This document shows, piece after piece, positions 55,301 through 63,262 of a DNA stretch of 64,000 bases. This stretch comes from Planctobacterium sp047947135 (GTDB taxonomy: Bacteria; Pseudomonadota; Gammaproteobacteria; Enterobacterales; Alteromonadaceae): the NCBI GenBank assembly GCA_047947135.1, contig CP170457.1, positions 4,154,001-4,218,000 on the forward strand. Direction: 5' to 3'. The first letter of the stretch is position 1, and each line of letters starts with the position of its first letter. Both the position numbers and the translations under genes were made by a program. The notes under the pieces are model-generated. The model searched no databases. It had not been told where the DNA came from and worked only from the letters and a program-made list of their open reading frames with translations.

Positions 55301-56215
55301 TTAGTGTTCATGCCCAGCCTCCGATTTTTTTAGATCTGCAACTAGCAGGTAGCTGTTCTTAACAACCACACTTTCGCCGACGTTCAAACCCTCGATGATA
55401 GCAATATTGATAGCGTCTGAAGCGCCAGTTTTTACGGCGCTAGGGTGGTATTCATTGCCTTCTTTAATAAAAACAACATCATTGCCTTCGAACTCTTGAA
55501 TGGCTTCTTTTGGCACAACAATTGGAGCAGAGTGTTGACTAGTTGTAACCGCCCCTTTAATTGCAGAGCCAAGCGGCCAGTTGTTCGTTTTGTTATTTAA
55601 TTTTGCATATGCCAACGAATAGGGCTTGCCGTTTAGTGATGGTGTTAAATAGCTAATTTGCGCACTTTGATTAAATTCAGTGCTATGAATTAACACCTGC
55701 TGGTTAGCGTTAACTTTACTTAGCTGAGTAGGAAACACTGATAGTTGTGCCCAAACCACGTCAAAGTTGGCTATTGTCAGCAAGTTTTCACCGTTTGTAA
55801 GCTCGCCTATATTGGCTTGCCTAGCGACTATACGTCCAGACATTGGTGCATTTATCGAATATTGGTTTAAGCTTTCATTGGATTCGATGACTACCAACGT
55901 TTCACTTTTTTTAACCTCTTCGCCGAGATTAACTTTTACTTCCTTAATAACACCATCGAATCTCGCATTAACATGTGCAAGAGAGGCAGGATCAGCGACA
56001 ATTTTTCCGTAAAGAATCTCTTCATTGCGAATAACTCCGCTGGTAACAACAGTTGTTTCAATACCGTTTTGTTTAGCCATTTCAGCAGACATGGACACGA
56101 ACTCATCAGCGTGTTCTTCACTGGCTGAAGTCGTGACGGAGGTGAAACCAATTACAGCAACAAGCATTAATTTGAAAAGACTGATTGGTACATTTAATAT
56201 TTTTATATTTTTCAT
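55301..56215 (-). CDS. czcB: RND periplasmic adaptor, CzcB-like
   Basis: A 304-residue membrane fusion protein, short for the family, with signal sequence, biotinyl/lipoyl-like halves (EEVKKSETLVVIESNE; INAPMSGRIVARQ) and a beta-barrel. The C-terminal VVKNSYLLVADLKKSEAGHEH ends in a small His motif. It lacks the N-terminal metal domain seen in the cusB product. It lies between czcC (2-bp gap) and czcA. Confidence 0.88.
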   Translation of the reverse strand: MKNIKILNVPISLFKLMLVAVIGFTSVTTSASEEHADEFVSMSAEMAKQNGIETTVVTSGVIRNEEILYGKIVADPASLAHVNARFDGVIKEVKVNLGEEVKKSETLVVIESNESLNQYSINAPMSGRIVARQANIGELTNGENLLTIANFDVVWAQLSVFPTQLSKVNANQQVLIHSTEFNQSAQISYLTPSLNGKPYSLAYAKLNNKTNNWPLGSAIKGAVTTSQHSAPIVVPKEAIQEFEGNDVVFIKEGNEYHPSAVKTGASDAINIAIIEGLNVGESVVVKNSYLLVADLKKSEAGHEH

Positions 56216-56217
56216 GA

Positions 56218-57546
56218 TTAATTCTCGATAAAGCTTGAAAGTTGGCTTGCTGTATTGCCGAAAGAAATTAATGGAATGCCTGATAAGGACTCGATGGCGG
56301 CGCTTTGTTTGTGAACCTCACTTGCGGCAAAAATAAGCGCGTATTGCATCTCAATAAGCTCTTTTTGAACTGAAACTAGTTCCAAATAACTAAAGCGCCC
56401 GTCCGAGTAGGCTTTTTGCACTAATGACAAAGCACTTTCTTGTGGTGGAATAATACTAGTTTGTAAGGTTTCAACCGTAAGGCGTGCCTCTTCCTGAGCC
56501 GCATAAAATGTCGCTAATTGGCTGTAAATTGCTCGCTCACTGGCTTTCTTTTGCTGCTCAACTTCATCGAGTATTGCTTTTTGGGATTGATAATTGCCTC
56601 TGTTTCTATCGCTCGTAAATAGAGGGACGCTAAACCCTGCAACCAACGCAGTGTCATTGCTACCTTCAAGTCTTTTTACTCCTGCGCTCCACGTTATATT
56701 TGCGTGGCTTTGTGTGTTGATTGATTGTAATTGAGCTTGCTGAATTCTCGATTGCTCTGCATAAGCTAATATATGAGGGCTTTGAGAAAGTTGAGCCATG
56801 ATGTATTCGAGTGATATTGTTTTGGGAAGTGCAAATAAATCGCCTGATACACGAGAGAATTGCGGTGATTGTTCTCCCCACATCATAGCTAACTTACGAA
56901 CACTGGCCTCTAACTGCTTGGCAATGGTTAGCGTCTTTAGTCTAGCAGTTGCTAAAGCCGCATCAGCTCGTTTTTGCTCTGATGACGGTGCTGAACCAAC
57001 ACGAACTTTTTTGGAGACCGTTTGGTAGGTTTCTCGTGCTAGCTTTTCTGCATTTTCATTGACAAGCATGACTTGTTGTAAAGTCAAAACATCGATATAA
57101 CGTGTTGCTACTTCACCCAAAATATCGAGCGTTTGTATTCTTTTTTCAACCGCTATAGCTTGCTGTTGGGCATTAACATAAAACTTTCTGCTATTTACTT
57201 TATCACCCAACTCCAATACGGAAGATATCGACAAGGTTAATTCAGCGTCGTTGAATCCAGATACATCGCCTGTACCTGCAAAGTTATCTAACTCAACACT
57301 GATGCTATATTCAGGTTTTAATCCTGCGGTAGCTAACTCGCCGTCTAAGCGCTTTTGTTTGTATTCAAAAGCCGTTAACTGTGGGTTGTTTGCAAGTGTT
57401 CGTTGTATCGCATCTGATAATGAAACTGAATCAATGGATAAGTCATTTGCAAATACGTTATTGGTCGTCACCAAAAGTGACACCAGAAGCAACCGTTTTA
57501 CTTGCTTCCAAGCATACACGGGAGCCTTAAGATAAGACATGTTCAT
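56218..57546 (-). CDS. czcC: Outer membrane efflux protein, CzcC-like
   Basis: A 442-residue TolC-family outer membrane factor with a signal peptide ending near NVFA. It has the N-terminal SLSDAIQRTLANNPQL repeat and a second coiled coil ending in DGRFSYLELVSVQKELIEMQ. The start at 57546 has AGGA at good spacing. It is the outer duct for the CzcBA pump encoded downstream. Confidence 0.9.
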   Translation of the reverse strand: MNMSYLKAPVYAWKQVKRLLLVSLLVTTNNVFANDLSIDSVSLSDAIQRTLANNPQLTAFEYKQKRLDGELATAGLKPEYSISVELDNFAGTGDVSGFNDAELTLSISSVLELGDKVNSRKFYVNAQQQAIAVEKRIQTLDILGEVATRYIDVLTLQQVMLVNENAEKLARETYQTVSKKVRVGSAPSSEQKRADAALATARLKTLTIAKQLEASVRKLAMMWGEQSPQFSRVSGDLFALPKTISLEYIMAQLSQSPHILAYAEQSRIQQAQLQSINTQSHANITWSAGVKRLEGSNDTALVAGFSVPLFTSDRNRGNYQSQKAILDEVEQQKKASERAIYSQLATFYAAQEEARLTVETLQTSIIPPQESALSLVQKAYSDGRFSYLELVSVQKELIEMQYALIFAASEVHKQSAAIESLSGIPLISFGNTASQLSSFIEN

Positions 57547-57614
57547 ATTTTGTCCTGTTTATTTTATGAAAGGAGCGAAGGCTTGCCGCCTAACGCGCTA
57601 ATTAAATAAAAGGA

Positions 57615-57977
57615 CTAACTTTGTGGAGGGCGAAGCAATCTTGAAAGGGGAGCTTCAATGACTACTTTTAAGTAATCAAAGGCATGATTTGATTTGAAAT
57701 CAAAATTCTCACTAATGTAGATGTGTGTAGCAAACTGTACGTGTGAGCCATTACAATGACCGCAATGATGACAATCAGCGGGATTGTGTTGGTCATCATC
57801 TGCTGATGCTAGTGCTAATTGTTCCGAAGAAATATGGTCATCTAAAGCATGAACATGCTCGGTTTTTACATGCTCGGAATCAACAATATGAATATCAGCA
57901 ATTTTTGCCACAGCAGAAAATGACTGAAGTAGTATCAGCATTATCATGATGTATGCGGGAATTTGTTTAATATTCAT
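57615..57977 (-). CDS. czcI: CzcI-like small periplasmic metal-binding protein
   Basis: 120 residues from the ATG at 57977; a TTG three codons upstream is an alternative. A signal peptide is followed by a His/Cys cluster, DCHHCGHCNGSH, and the C-terminal RPP motif (LLRPPQS). It matches the CzcI-type proteins that precede czcCBA and are thought to tune the operon. It lies 68 bp before czcC on the same strand. Confidence 0.78.
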   Translation of the reverse strand: MNIKQIPAYIMIMLILLQSFSAVAKIADIHIVDSEHVKTEHVHALDDHISSEQLALASADDDQHNPADCHHCGHCNGSHVQFATHIYISENFDFKSNHAFDYLKVVIEAPLSRLLRPPQS

Positions 57978-58021
57978 TTCGTTCAATGTTCTCTTAGTTA
58001 TGCCAATGTTAACACTATCGA

Positions 58022-58921
58022 TTAGCTTGCGTCACGACATGGCTCGTTCATAAACTCAATCTCAATTGTTGTATGAGCAAAATCAAACTCTTTAAGCTCA
58101 TGCTGTAACTCTAGTTTGTACGATTTCAGTTTTTCGTTAGATATTTCAGTGTTTAAAACAATATGAGCGGTCAAAACGTTGTTTTCACCATCGAGTGACC
58201 AGATGTGTAAGTGATGTACTTCACCCACAATGGCTTTAGAAAGTATTTTCGATTTAATACTTTCAATAAGCTCAATATCTGGTGTCGCTTGCAAGAACAG
58301 CATAAGTGTCGATTTCAATGTTCTTACAACGTTAAATAAAATAAAAAGAGTAAAACAAATCGATAAAATAGGGTCGAGTATAGGCCACTCAACAAACATC
58401 AATACAATTGATACGATAAAAATAGCTATCCAGCCTAAAACATCTTCAAGCAAGTGCCAGTTTAAAACTCGTTCATTTAGGGTCTTTCCATGACTTAGCT
58501 TATAGGCGGCGTAACCGTTAACAACCATGCCAAAAATCGCTAATAAGAGCATTCCTTCGACTTGAGGCATTTCGGGGTTAGCCAATCTTGGTATAGCTTC
58601 AATTAGTATAAAAATAGAACCAACAGTTAATACCAAGCCGTTAATCAATGCGCCAAGTAAAGAAAAGCGTTTGTAACCATATGAAAACTGGCTAGAGGCA
58701 GGTTTGTTACTAAGCTTATTTAATCCCCATGCGGTGCCTATGGAAATGCTATCTCCTAAATCATGAATTGCATCTGCCATGATTGCCGTACTATTGGTTA
58801 ACCAACCTCCGATAAATTCGATGATGGTAAACGTGAGGTTGATAAAAAAAGCCCAGCCAATACGCCTCGAAGCGTCCTCATCATTGTGAGAGTGATCATG
58901 ACCGTGAGAGTGGCTATGCAT
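58022..58921 (-). CDS. Cation diffusion facilitator transporter (CzcD/ZitB-like)
   Basis: A 299-residue CDF protein: a His-rich N-terminus (HSHSHGHDHSHND), six TM helices with metal-site motifs DAIHDLGDS (helix 2) and NWHLLEDVLGW (helix 5), and a cytoplasmic C-terminal domain (HHLHIWSLDGENNVLTAHI). It exports Zn(II) and similar ions in exchange for protons. It overlaps the upstream transglutaminase-like gene by 8 bp. Confidence 0.93.
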   Translation of the reverse strand: MHSHSHGHDHSHNDEDASRRIGWAFFINLTFTIIEFIGGWLTNSTAIMADAIHDLGDSISIGTAWGLNKLSNKPASSQFSYGYKRFSLLGALINGLVLTVGSIFILIEAIPRLANPEMPQVEGMLLLAIFGMVVNGYAAYKLSHGKTLNERVLNWHLLEDVLGWIAIFIVSIVLMFVEWPILDPILSICFTLFILFNVVRTLKSTLMLFLQATPDIELIESIKSKILSKAIVGEVHHLHIWSLDGENNVLTAHIVLNTEISNEKLKSYKLELQHELKEFDFAHTTIEIEFMNEPCRDAS

Positions 58922-59642
58922 GTTGAGCCTCGGCGTTTACATTTTTTCCTCTAAGCCTTTGTACATTCCAATTAATGATATGGCGGATAAAGTTTTGGTA
59001 CGCCCAACGTTTTATACCCGTTAGATTGGTTCCCTGCTCAGCATAGAATGCATCGGGTGAATTATATAGGCCAAAGTCGTCGTATATGCCTTCTTTTTGG
59101 ATATAAGTATCTTTCCCTGCCCAGTTAGTCTCTGGGTTACTTATGCAGGTAGTAGCGATGCCATAACCACAAAAACTATCTTTAGCTTGACTGAATTTGG
59201 ATTGAATTGAACTTAGATAAGCTTCATCGAGAATAAAGCCTTCTAAATTGATCCACTCACCATTAAAAAAAACTTCAACCCAGCTATGGATAATGTATTT
59301 AGGGGCAAGCCAAAATACATAAGAGGGAATAGCGCCTTTCTGAAGCTGTTGGTCAATCGTGAAGCCATGAAATCTGCACTGAATACCGAGCGCTCGTAAT
59401 AGAGCCATTAACAAGTTTCCTTTTGTATTGCACTGTCCATAGCCATCGGCTAAAACTTCACTTGCTGCGATATCATCGCTGCGGTTGTAACCGAACTGAA
59501 TATCGTCTTTAACAAAGGTGTAAGCAGCTCCAATCTTGTTGTAATCATCCAAAGCTTGCCAATTTCGCTCCGCTATTAACGATTGGATGCTTTGATCATC
59601 AAAGTCTAATATTTTTGTTTTCTCTGAATAATTAGCACTCAT
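58914..59642 (-). CDS. Transglutaminase-like protein in the metal efflux operon
   Basis: 242 residues from the ATG at 59642, with AAAGGA upstream. No signal peptide, so cytoplasmic. The transglutaminase-like core has Cys71 (GYGQCNTKGNLLMALLRALG) and His119 (IIHSWVEVF). The third position, usually Asp, seems to be Glu134 (INLEGF) or Asp139. The family includes peptidases and cyclases as well as cross-linking enzymes. It lies between two cation transporter genes, overlapping one by 8 bp and starting 12 bp after the other, so it belongs to the efflux operon. Its role in metal handling is not known. Confidence 0.8.
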   Translation of the reverse strand: MSANYSEKTKILDFDDQSIQSLIAERNWQALDDYNKIGAAYTFVKDDIQFGYNRSDDIAASEVLADGYGQCNTKGNLLMALLRALGIQCRFHGFTIDQQLQKGAIPSYVFWLAPKYIIHSWVEVFFNGEWINLEGFILDEAYLSSIQSKFSQAKDSFCGYGIATTCISNPETNWAGKDTYIQKEGIYDDFGLYNSPDAFYAEQGTNLTGIKRWAYQNFIRHIINWNVQRLRGKNVNAEAQHA

Positions 59643-59654
59643 TATCAATTTCCT

Positions 59655-60311
59655 TTAAGAACATGATTTTGATTTACTTCCACTACAGCCATTGTTTTCG
59701 CTTGTTAACTCTGCGTTGCTCAGCTCTTTCTTCGCATCAGTAATAATCAGGTAAGCCCCTCTTAAAATTAGGATTGCAATCACACTACCAATCACAATGT
59801 CAGGCCAGCGTGAATCAAGTAGCATCACCAACACACCAGCAGCAATTACGCCCATATTTGCGATCACATCGTTGGCTGAAAATATCCAGCTTGCACGCAT
59901 ATGCACTTCACCATTGTTATGCTTTCTGATTAAAACTAAACAAATAACGTTTGCTATTAATGCAATAAAACCAAAGCCGATCATGAACCAAGAGTGAGGC
60001 TCACCTGCTCCGATTATTCTTCTTACTATGTCAAAGATTATCAGTAATCCGAGTGTAAGCTGAAAGTAACCGCTGATAAGGGCTGCATTGGCTTTATGCT
60101 TTAAAGATCGACTTACCGCATACAAGGCAATTCCATAGACAATTGCATCAGCCAGCATATCCATTGAATCTGCTATCAAAGCCGTCGAATTTGCATATAG
60201 GCCCACAGTAATCTCAACGCAGAACATAACCGCATTAATACCGAGCAACCAATACAGCACATATTTTTGTTTCGCATCTTTTAGTTCGACTTCGCAACCA
60301 CAACCACTCAT
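59655..60311 (-). CDS. CDF-like cation transporter without cytoplasmic domain
   Basis: A 218-residue protein with six TM helices. It has a CDF-type site in helix 2 (STALIADSMDMLADAIVYG) and helix 5 (SANDVIANMGVIAAG), but lacks the C-terminal cytoplasmic domain of full CDF proteins. Cysteines at both ends (MSGCGCEVE and CSGSKSKSCS) could bind soft metals such as Cd(II). It is first in the operon, directly downstream of the CadR-type promoter. It probably exports divalent metal, perhaps as a dimer. Confidence 0.85.
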   Translation of the reverse strand: MSGCGCEVELKDAKQKYVLYWLLGINAVMFCVEITVGLYANSTALIADSMDMLADAIVYGIALYAVSRSLKHKANAALISGYFQLTLGLLIIFDIVRRIIGAGEPHSWFMIGFGFIALIANVICLVLIRKHNNGEVHMRASWIFSANDVIANMGVIAAGVLVMLLDSRWPDIVIGSVIAILILRGAYLIITDAKKELSNAELTSENNGCSGSKSKSCS

Positions 60312-60343
60312 TACACGGCCTTAGTTATTTGTTTAATAATTCA

Positions 60344-60374
60344 ACTATAAAGTCTATAGTGACTATAGAGTCAA
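60344..60374 (-). promoter_or_regulatory. CadR-type MerR promoter for the divalent metal operon
   Basis: On the minus strand TTGACT (60369-60374) and TATAGT (60344-60349) are 19 bases apart, filled by the dyad ACTCTATAGT-C-ACTATAGAC. This closely resembles zntA/cadA promoters bound by ZntR and CadR. It fires leftwards into the CDF-like gene, and the regulator gene is divergent. Confidence 0.9.
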
Positions 60375-60393
60375 GTTTTAGGACTAAAGTTTT

Positions 60394-60783
60394 ATGAAAA
60401 TAGGTGAACTTTCAAAAACGACAGGGTGTTCGATACAAACAATTCGGTATTACGAGAAAGAAGGGTTGCTTTCAACTCCTGAACGTACTGAAGGGAATTA
60501 CAGGTTATACGGTGAACGGGCTTTAAAAGAATTAGAGTTTATAAAGCATTGCCGAAGTTTGGATATCCCTCTAATAGATGTTAAGCGTCTTATTGAACTT
60601 AAAAATAAGCCAGAAGAAAGCTGTGCAAGTGTTAATGCTCTTATCGAGCAACAATTGAGCTTAGTTAATAAGCGCATGAGAGAACTCAAGGCGTTAAAGG
60701 CAGAGCTTCAACAAATGGTAAGTTCATGTACAACTGAAAACACCGTTGAAGCGTGCGGAATAATTAAGTCACTTGATAGTTAG
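60394..60783 (+). CDS. cadR: Cd(II)/Pb(II)-responsive MerR regulator, CadR/PbrR-like
   Basis: A 129-residue MerR regulator with the helix-turn-helix MKIGELSKTTGCSIQTIRYYEKEGLL. The three metal cysteines are Cys77 (EESCAS), Cys112 (SSCTT) and Cys121 (EACGII), the pattern of CadR/PbrR. It is divergent from the efflux operon across an 83-bp gap that holds the 19-bp spacer promoter. It would activate the operon on binding Cd(II), Pb(II) or Zn(II). Confidence 0.92.
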   Translation: MKIGELSKTTGCSIQTIRYYEKEGLLSTPERTEGNYRLYGERALKELEFIKHCRSLDIPLIDVKRLIELKNKPEESCASVNALIEQQLSLVNKRMRELKALKAELQQMVSSCTTENTVEACGIIKSLDS

Positions 60784-60808
60784 AATTGTCATTTATTTCA
60801 CTTTTTAT

Positions 60809-60912
60809 GTGAACGAATTTTGGCATAAAATTTCGTTCATGTACGAATGTAATTTAATGGACTTTCGTTCACCTGCTTGGTAAGGTGTACGAAAGTTACA
60901 GGTTTCGTACAT
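60809..60912. other. Probable res site of the adjacent serine resolvase
   Basis: Three adjacent dyads with related arms: GTGAACGAA...TTCGTTCAT (60809-60840), GTACGAA...TTCGTTCAC (60841-60872) and TGTACGAAA...TTTCGTACA (60886-60911, perfect 9-bp arms). Three resolvase-dimer subsites directly before a resolvase gene is the Tn3-type res arrangement. The last dyad overlaps the resolvase ribosome-binding region, so the protein would also repress its own gene. Confidence 0.75.
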
Positions 60913-61482
60913 ATGAAAGTTGGTTTTGCAAGAGTCTCAACTAAAGAACAAGATTTGAATGTTCAACTGTCCAAGTTGGACGCTCATGGCTGTGAAAAAA
61001 TATTCCAAGGTAAACAATCTGGTGCTTCCGTTAGAAATGAAGAGAAGCTAAAGGAACTCATCGATTTTATCAGAGAAGGTGATGAAGTAATTGTTACTCG
61101 CCTTGATCGGCTAGGCCGATCATTAAAGTCTATTCTTGAGGCCATTGAAAGTATCCACAAAAAGGGTGCTTGTTTAAATATTATTGACGGCTCTCTTAAT
61201 ACTAAAAATGATAACCCGTTTGCCACAGCCATGATAAACCTATGTGGAGTATTCGCTCAACTTGAGCGGGATCTTATAAAAGCCAGAACAGCAGAAGGCC
61301 GCGAAGAAGCTAAAGCTAAAGGCAAACACATGGGCAGATTGCCAGCTTTAACAGACAAACAAGCGAAAGAATTATATAAAGATAAATTAAATGGTGAATC
61401 GATCTCTGCATTAGCGAAGAAATATTCTGTTAGCCGCCCTACGGTTCACCGAACTCTTGAAAGAATGGAACAAAAGAAATAA
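60913..61482 (+). CDS. Serine resolvase/invertase-family recombinase
   Basis: 189 residues from the ATG at 60913 (MKVGFARVSTKEQD); an earlier start at 60877 would lie in the res array. The catalytic serine is Ser9, with the RLDRLGRS, NPFATAMINLCGVFAQLERDL and GRPP-like GRLP motifs. The C-terminal helix-turn-helix is ESISALAKKYSVSRPTVHRTL. It is a small Tn3/Hin-type recombinase. No transposase gene is in view. It ends 18 bp before qatA and on the same strand, so the two may be co-transcribed. Confidence 0.92.
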   Translation: MKVGFARVSTKEQDLNVQLSKLDAHGCEKIFQGKQSGASVRNEEKLKELIDFIREGDEVIVTRLDRLGRSLKSILEAIESIHKKGACLNIIDGSLNTKNDNPFATAMINLCGVFAQLERDLIKARTAEGREEAKAKGKHMGRLPALTDKQAKELYKDKLNGESISALAKKYSVSRPTVHRTLERMEQKK

Positions 61483-61500
61483 TAAATTAAAGGAGGTGTT

Positions 61501-63261
61501 ATGTGGTCTGATAAAGAATCAAAAATTGATTTCTTAAATTTTAATGAAACGGCTGAGTCGATTAAAGATCTTATAACTGAAAAGGAATTAATGCCTATTA
61601 GTATAGGTGTCTTTGGTGATTGGGGGGCTGGAAAATCAACGATTCTTGAACTTACCAAAGCCTCTTTGGATACTGATGAACAAGAATATATCCAAGTACA
61701 TTTTGATGCATGGACTTTCCAAGGGTACGATGATGCTAAAGCTGCGCTATTAGAAACAATCGCATCTACTTTAGTTAAAAAAGCAGCAGACGATCAAAAT
61801 CTAAGTGCAAAAGCAAAAGAGTTTGCTGGACGAATAGATAAGATCAGACTGATGGGGCTGCTAATGGATGGTGGTGCAGCATTAGCTGGTATACCAACTA
61901 TGGGTGGTATACAGAAGTTTATGGGGTTATTCAGTGGTGGTGACGATGGTGAGTTGGATGTTGATGATGTAAAGGATGCTGTGGACGGCGCTAAAGATGT
62001 CGCTAAGAAAAACAAAGGTCTAATCAAAGATAAGAAATCATTTTCACCCCCTAAAGAAATTAAAGAATTCCGAAAGGCATATTCAGATCTGCTAAAGGAG
62101 TTTGATAAACCACTTATTGTTTATGTCGATAATTTAGATCGTTGTTCTCCATTTAATGCCATTTCAACACTTGAGGCGATCAGGTTATTTTTATTTTTAC
62201 CCAATACTGCATTTGTAATTGCTGCCGATGAGGACATGATCCGCTTGGCAGTACCTGAATATCACAAAGGTGCATCTCAACGACATCAAACTGATTATTT
62301 AGATAAGCTTATTCAAATTCCTGTGCATGTACCAAGACCCGGCGTTTTGGAGATAAGGGCATATTTAATGATGCTTACTGCTCAAGACCACGGCGTTACC
62401 GATGCCCAGTTAGAAACGATAAGGTGTGCCCTTGAAGAGTCATTAAGGCTGTCGTGGAAACAACCACAAATAACCGTTGATGAGCTACTTCAAGATCACT
62501 CAATCGAAAAGCATTCAGAACTCAGAAGTAAATTTGTAGTTGCTGAGCAGTTAGCTCCATTATTGGCTGAATCTACAAACATTAACGGCAACCCTCGCAT
62601 AGTAAAGCGATTACTTAATCAAGTTAAGATGAGAAAGAAAACTGCTCACCGTCGAGGAATGCAGCTAGATGAAAAAACCATCACTAAGCTGGTGATTTTT
62701 GAGAGGTGCTTAGGTACTCAGGCTACCAACAAGCTCTATGAATTAATTGATAAGGAAAAAGGATATCCAAAAGCATTAGCAGATCTCGAAAATTCAGAAG
62801 TTGAATGTGACGAAATTAAGTTACCTGAAGAGTGGAAACTCGACCTAGCTTTTATTGATAAATGGTCAAAATTACCTCCAATGTTTACTGAGATGGATTT
62901 GACTCCAGCGGCGTACCTGAGTCGAGAAAGCATTCCAATGGGCGCTGTTAATGCGGTAATGTCAGGAGCAGCTCAAAAGCTTGTAGAAGAATTGATGAAG
63001 CAGAAGGTCAGAGTAAGCGGTGTCAATTCTGCTGCTGTCGCCGCAGCTCCAAAGGAAGAGTACATGTCAGTCATGGATGGTTTGATTGAAAACTTTAAGT
63101 TGATTGGGGATTGGACCGAAAGACCAACAGGCATCTATGGAGCCGTGCTACTTGCCAAGCAGGATGATAAATGTTGCTTAAGTCTTCTTACATTCTTAAA
63201 AAGCTTGCCTCGTCAAAGATGGCTTAATCCAATTTTAAAAGAGCTAGAGGGAACTAAGTAA
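61501..63261 (+). CDS. qatA: KAP-family P-loop NTPase, QatA of a Qat anti-phage system
   Basis: A 586-residue protein with a strong ribosome site (AAAGGAGGTG). Walker A is GDWGAGKS at 39-46. A hydrophobic insert (about 110-150, GLLMDGGAALAGIPTMGG) is typical of KAP NTPases. Walker B is LIVYVDNLDRC. In the Qat system (qatABCD) a KAP ATPase precedes QatB, a QueC-like enzyme and a TatD-like nuclease. The next gene here begins like QatB, which supports the call. The ATPase is likely membrane-linked. The recombinase upstream is an unusual neighbour. Confidence 0.88.
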   Translation: MWSDKESKIDFLNFNETAESIKDLITEKELMPISIGVFGDWGAGKSTILELTKASLDTDEQEYIQVHFDAWTFQGYDDAKAALLETIASTLVKKAADDQNLSAKAKEFAGRIDKIRLMGLLMDGGAALAGIPTMGGIQKFMGLFSGGDDGELDVDDVKDAVDGAKDVAKKNKGLIKDKKSFSPPKEIKEFRKAYSDLLKEFDKPLIVYVDNLDRCSPFNAISTLEAIRLFLFLPNTAFVIAADEDMIRLAVPEYHKGASQRHQTDYLDKLIQIPVHVPRPGVLEIRAYLMMLTAQDHGVTDAQLETIRCALEESLRLSWKQPQITVDELLQDHSIEKHSELRSKFVVAEQLAPLLAESTNINGNPRIVKRLLNQVKMRKKTAHRRGMQLDEKTITKLVIFERCLGTQATNKLYELIDKEKGYPKALADLENSEVECDEIKLPEEWKLDLAFIDKWSKLPPMFTEMDLTPAAYLSRESIPMGAVNAVMSGAAQKLVEELMKQKVRVSGVNSAAVAAAPKEEYMSVMDGLIENFKLIGDWTERPTGIYGAVLLAKQDDKCCLSLLTFLKSLPRQRWLNPILKELEGTK

Positions 63262-63262
63262 T

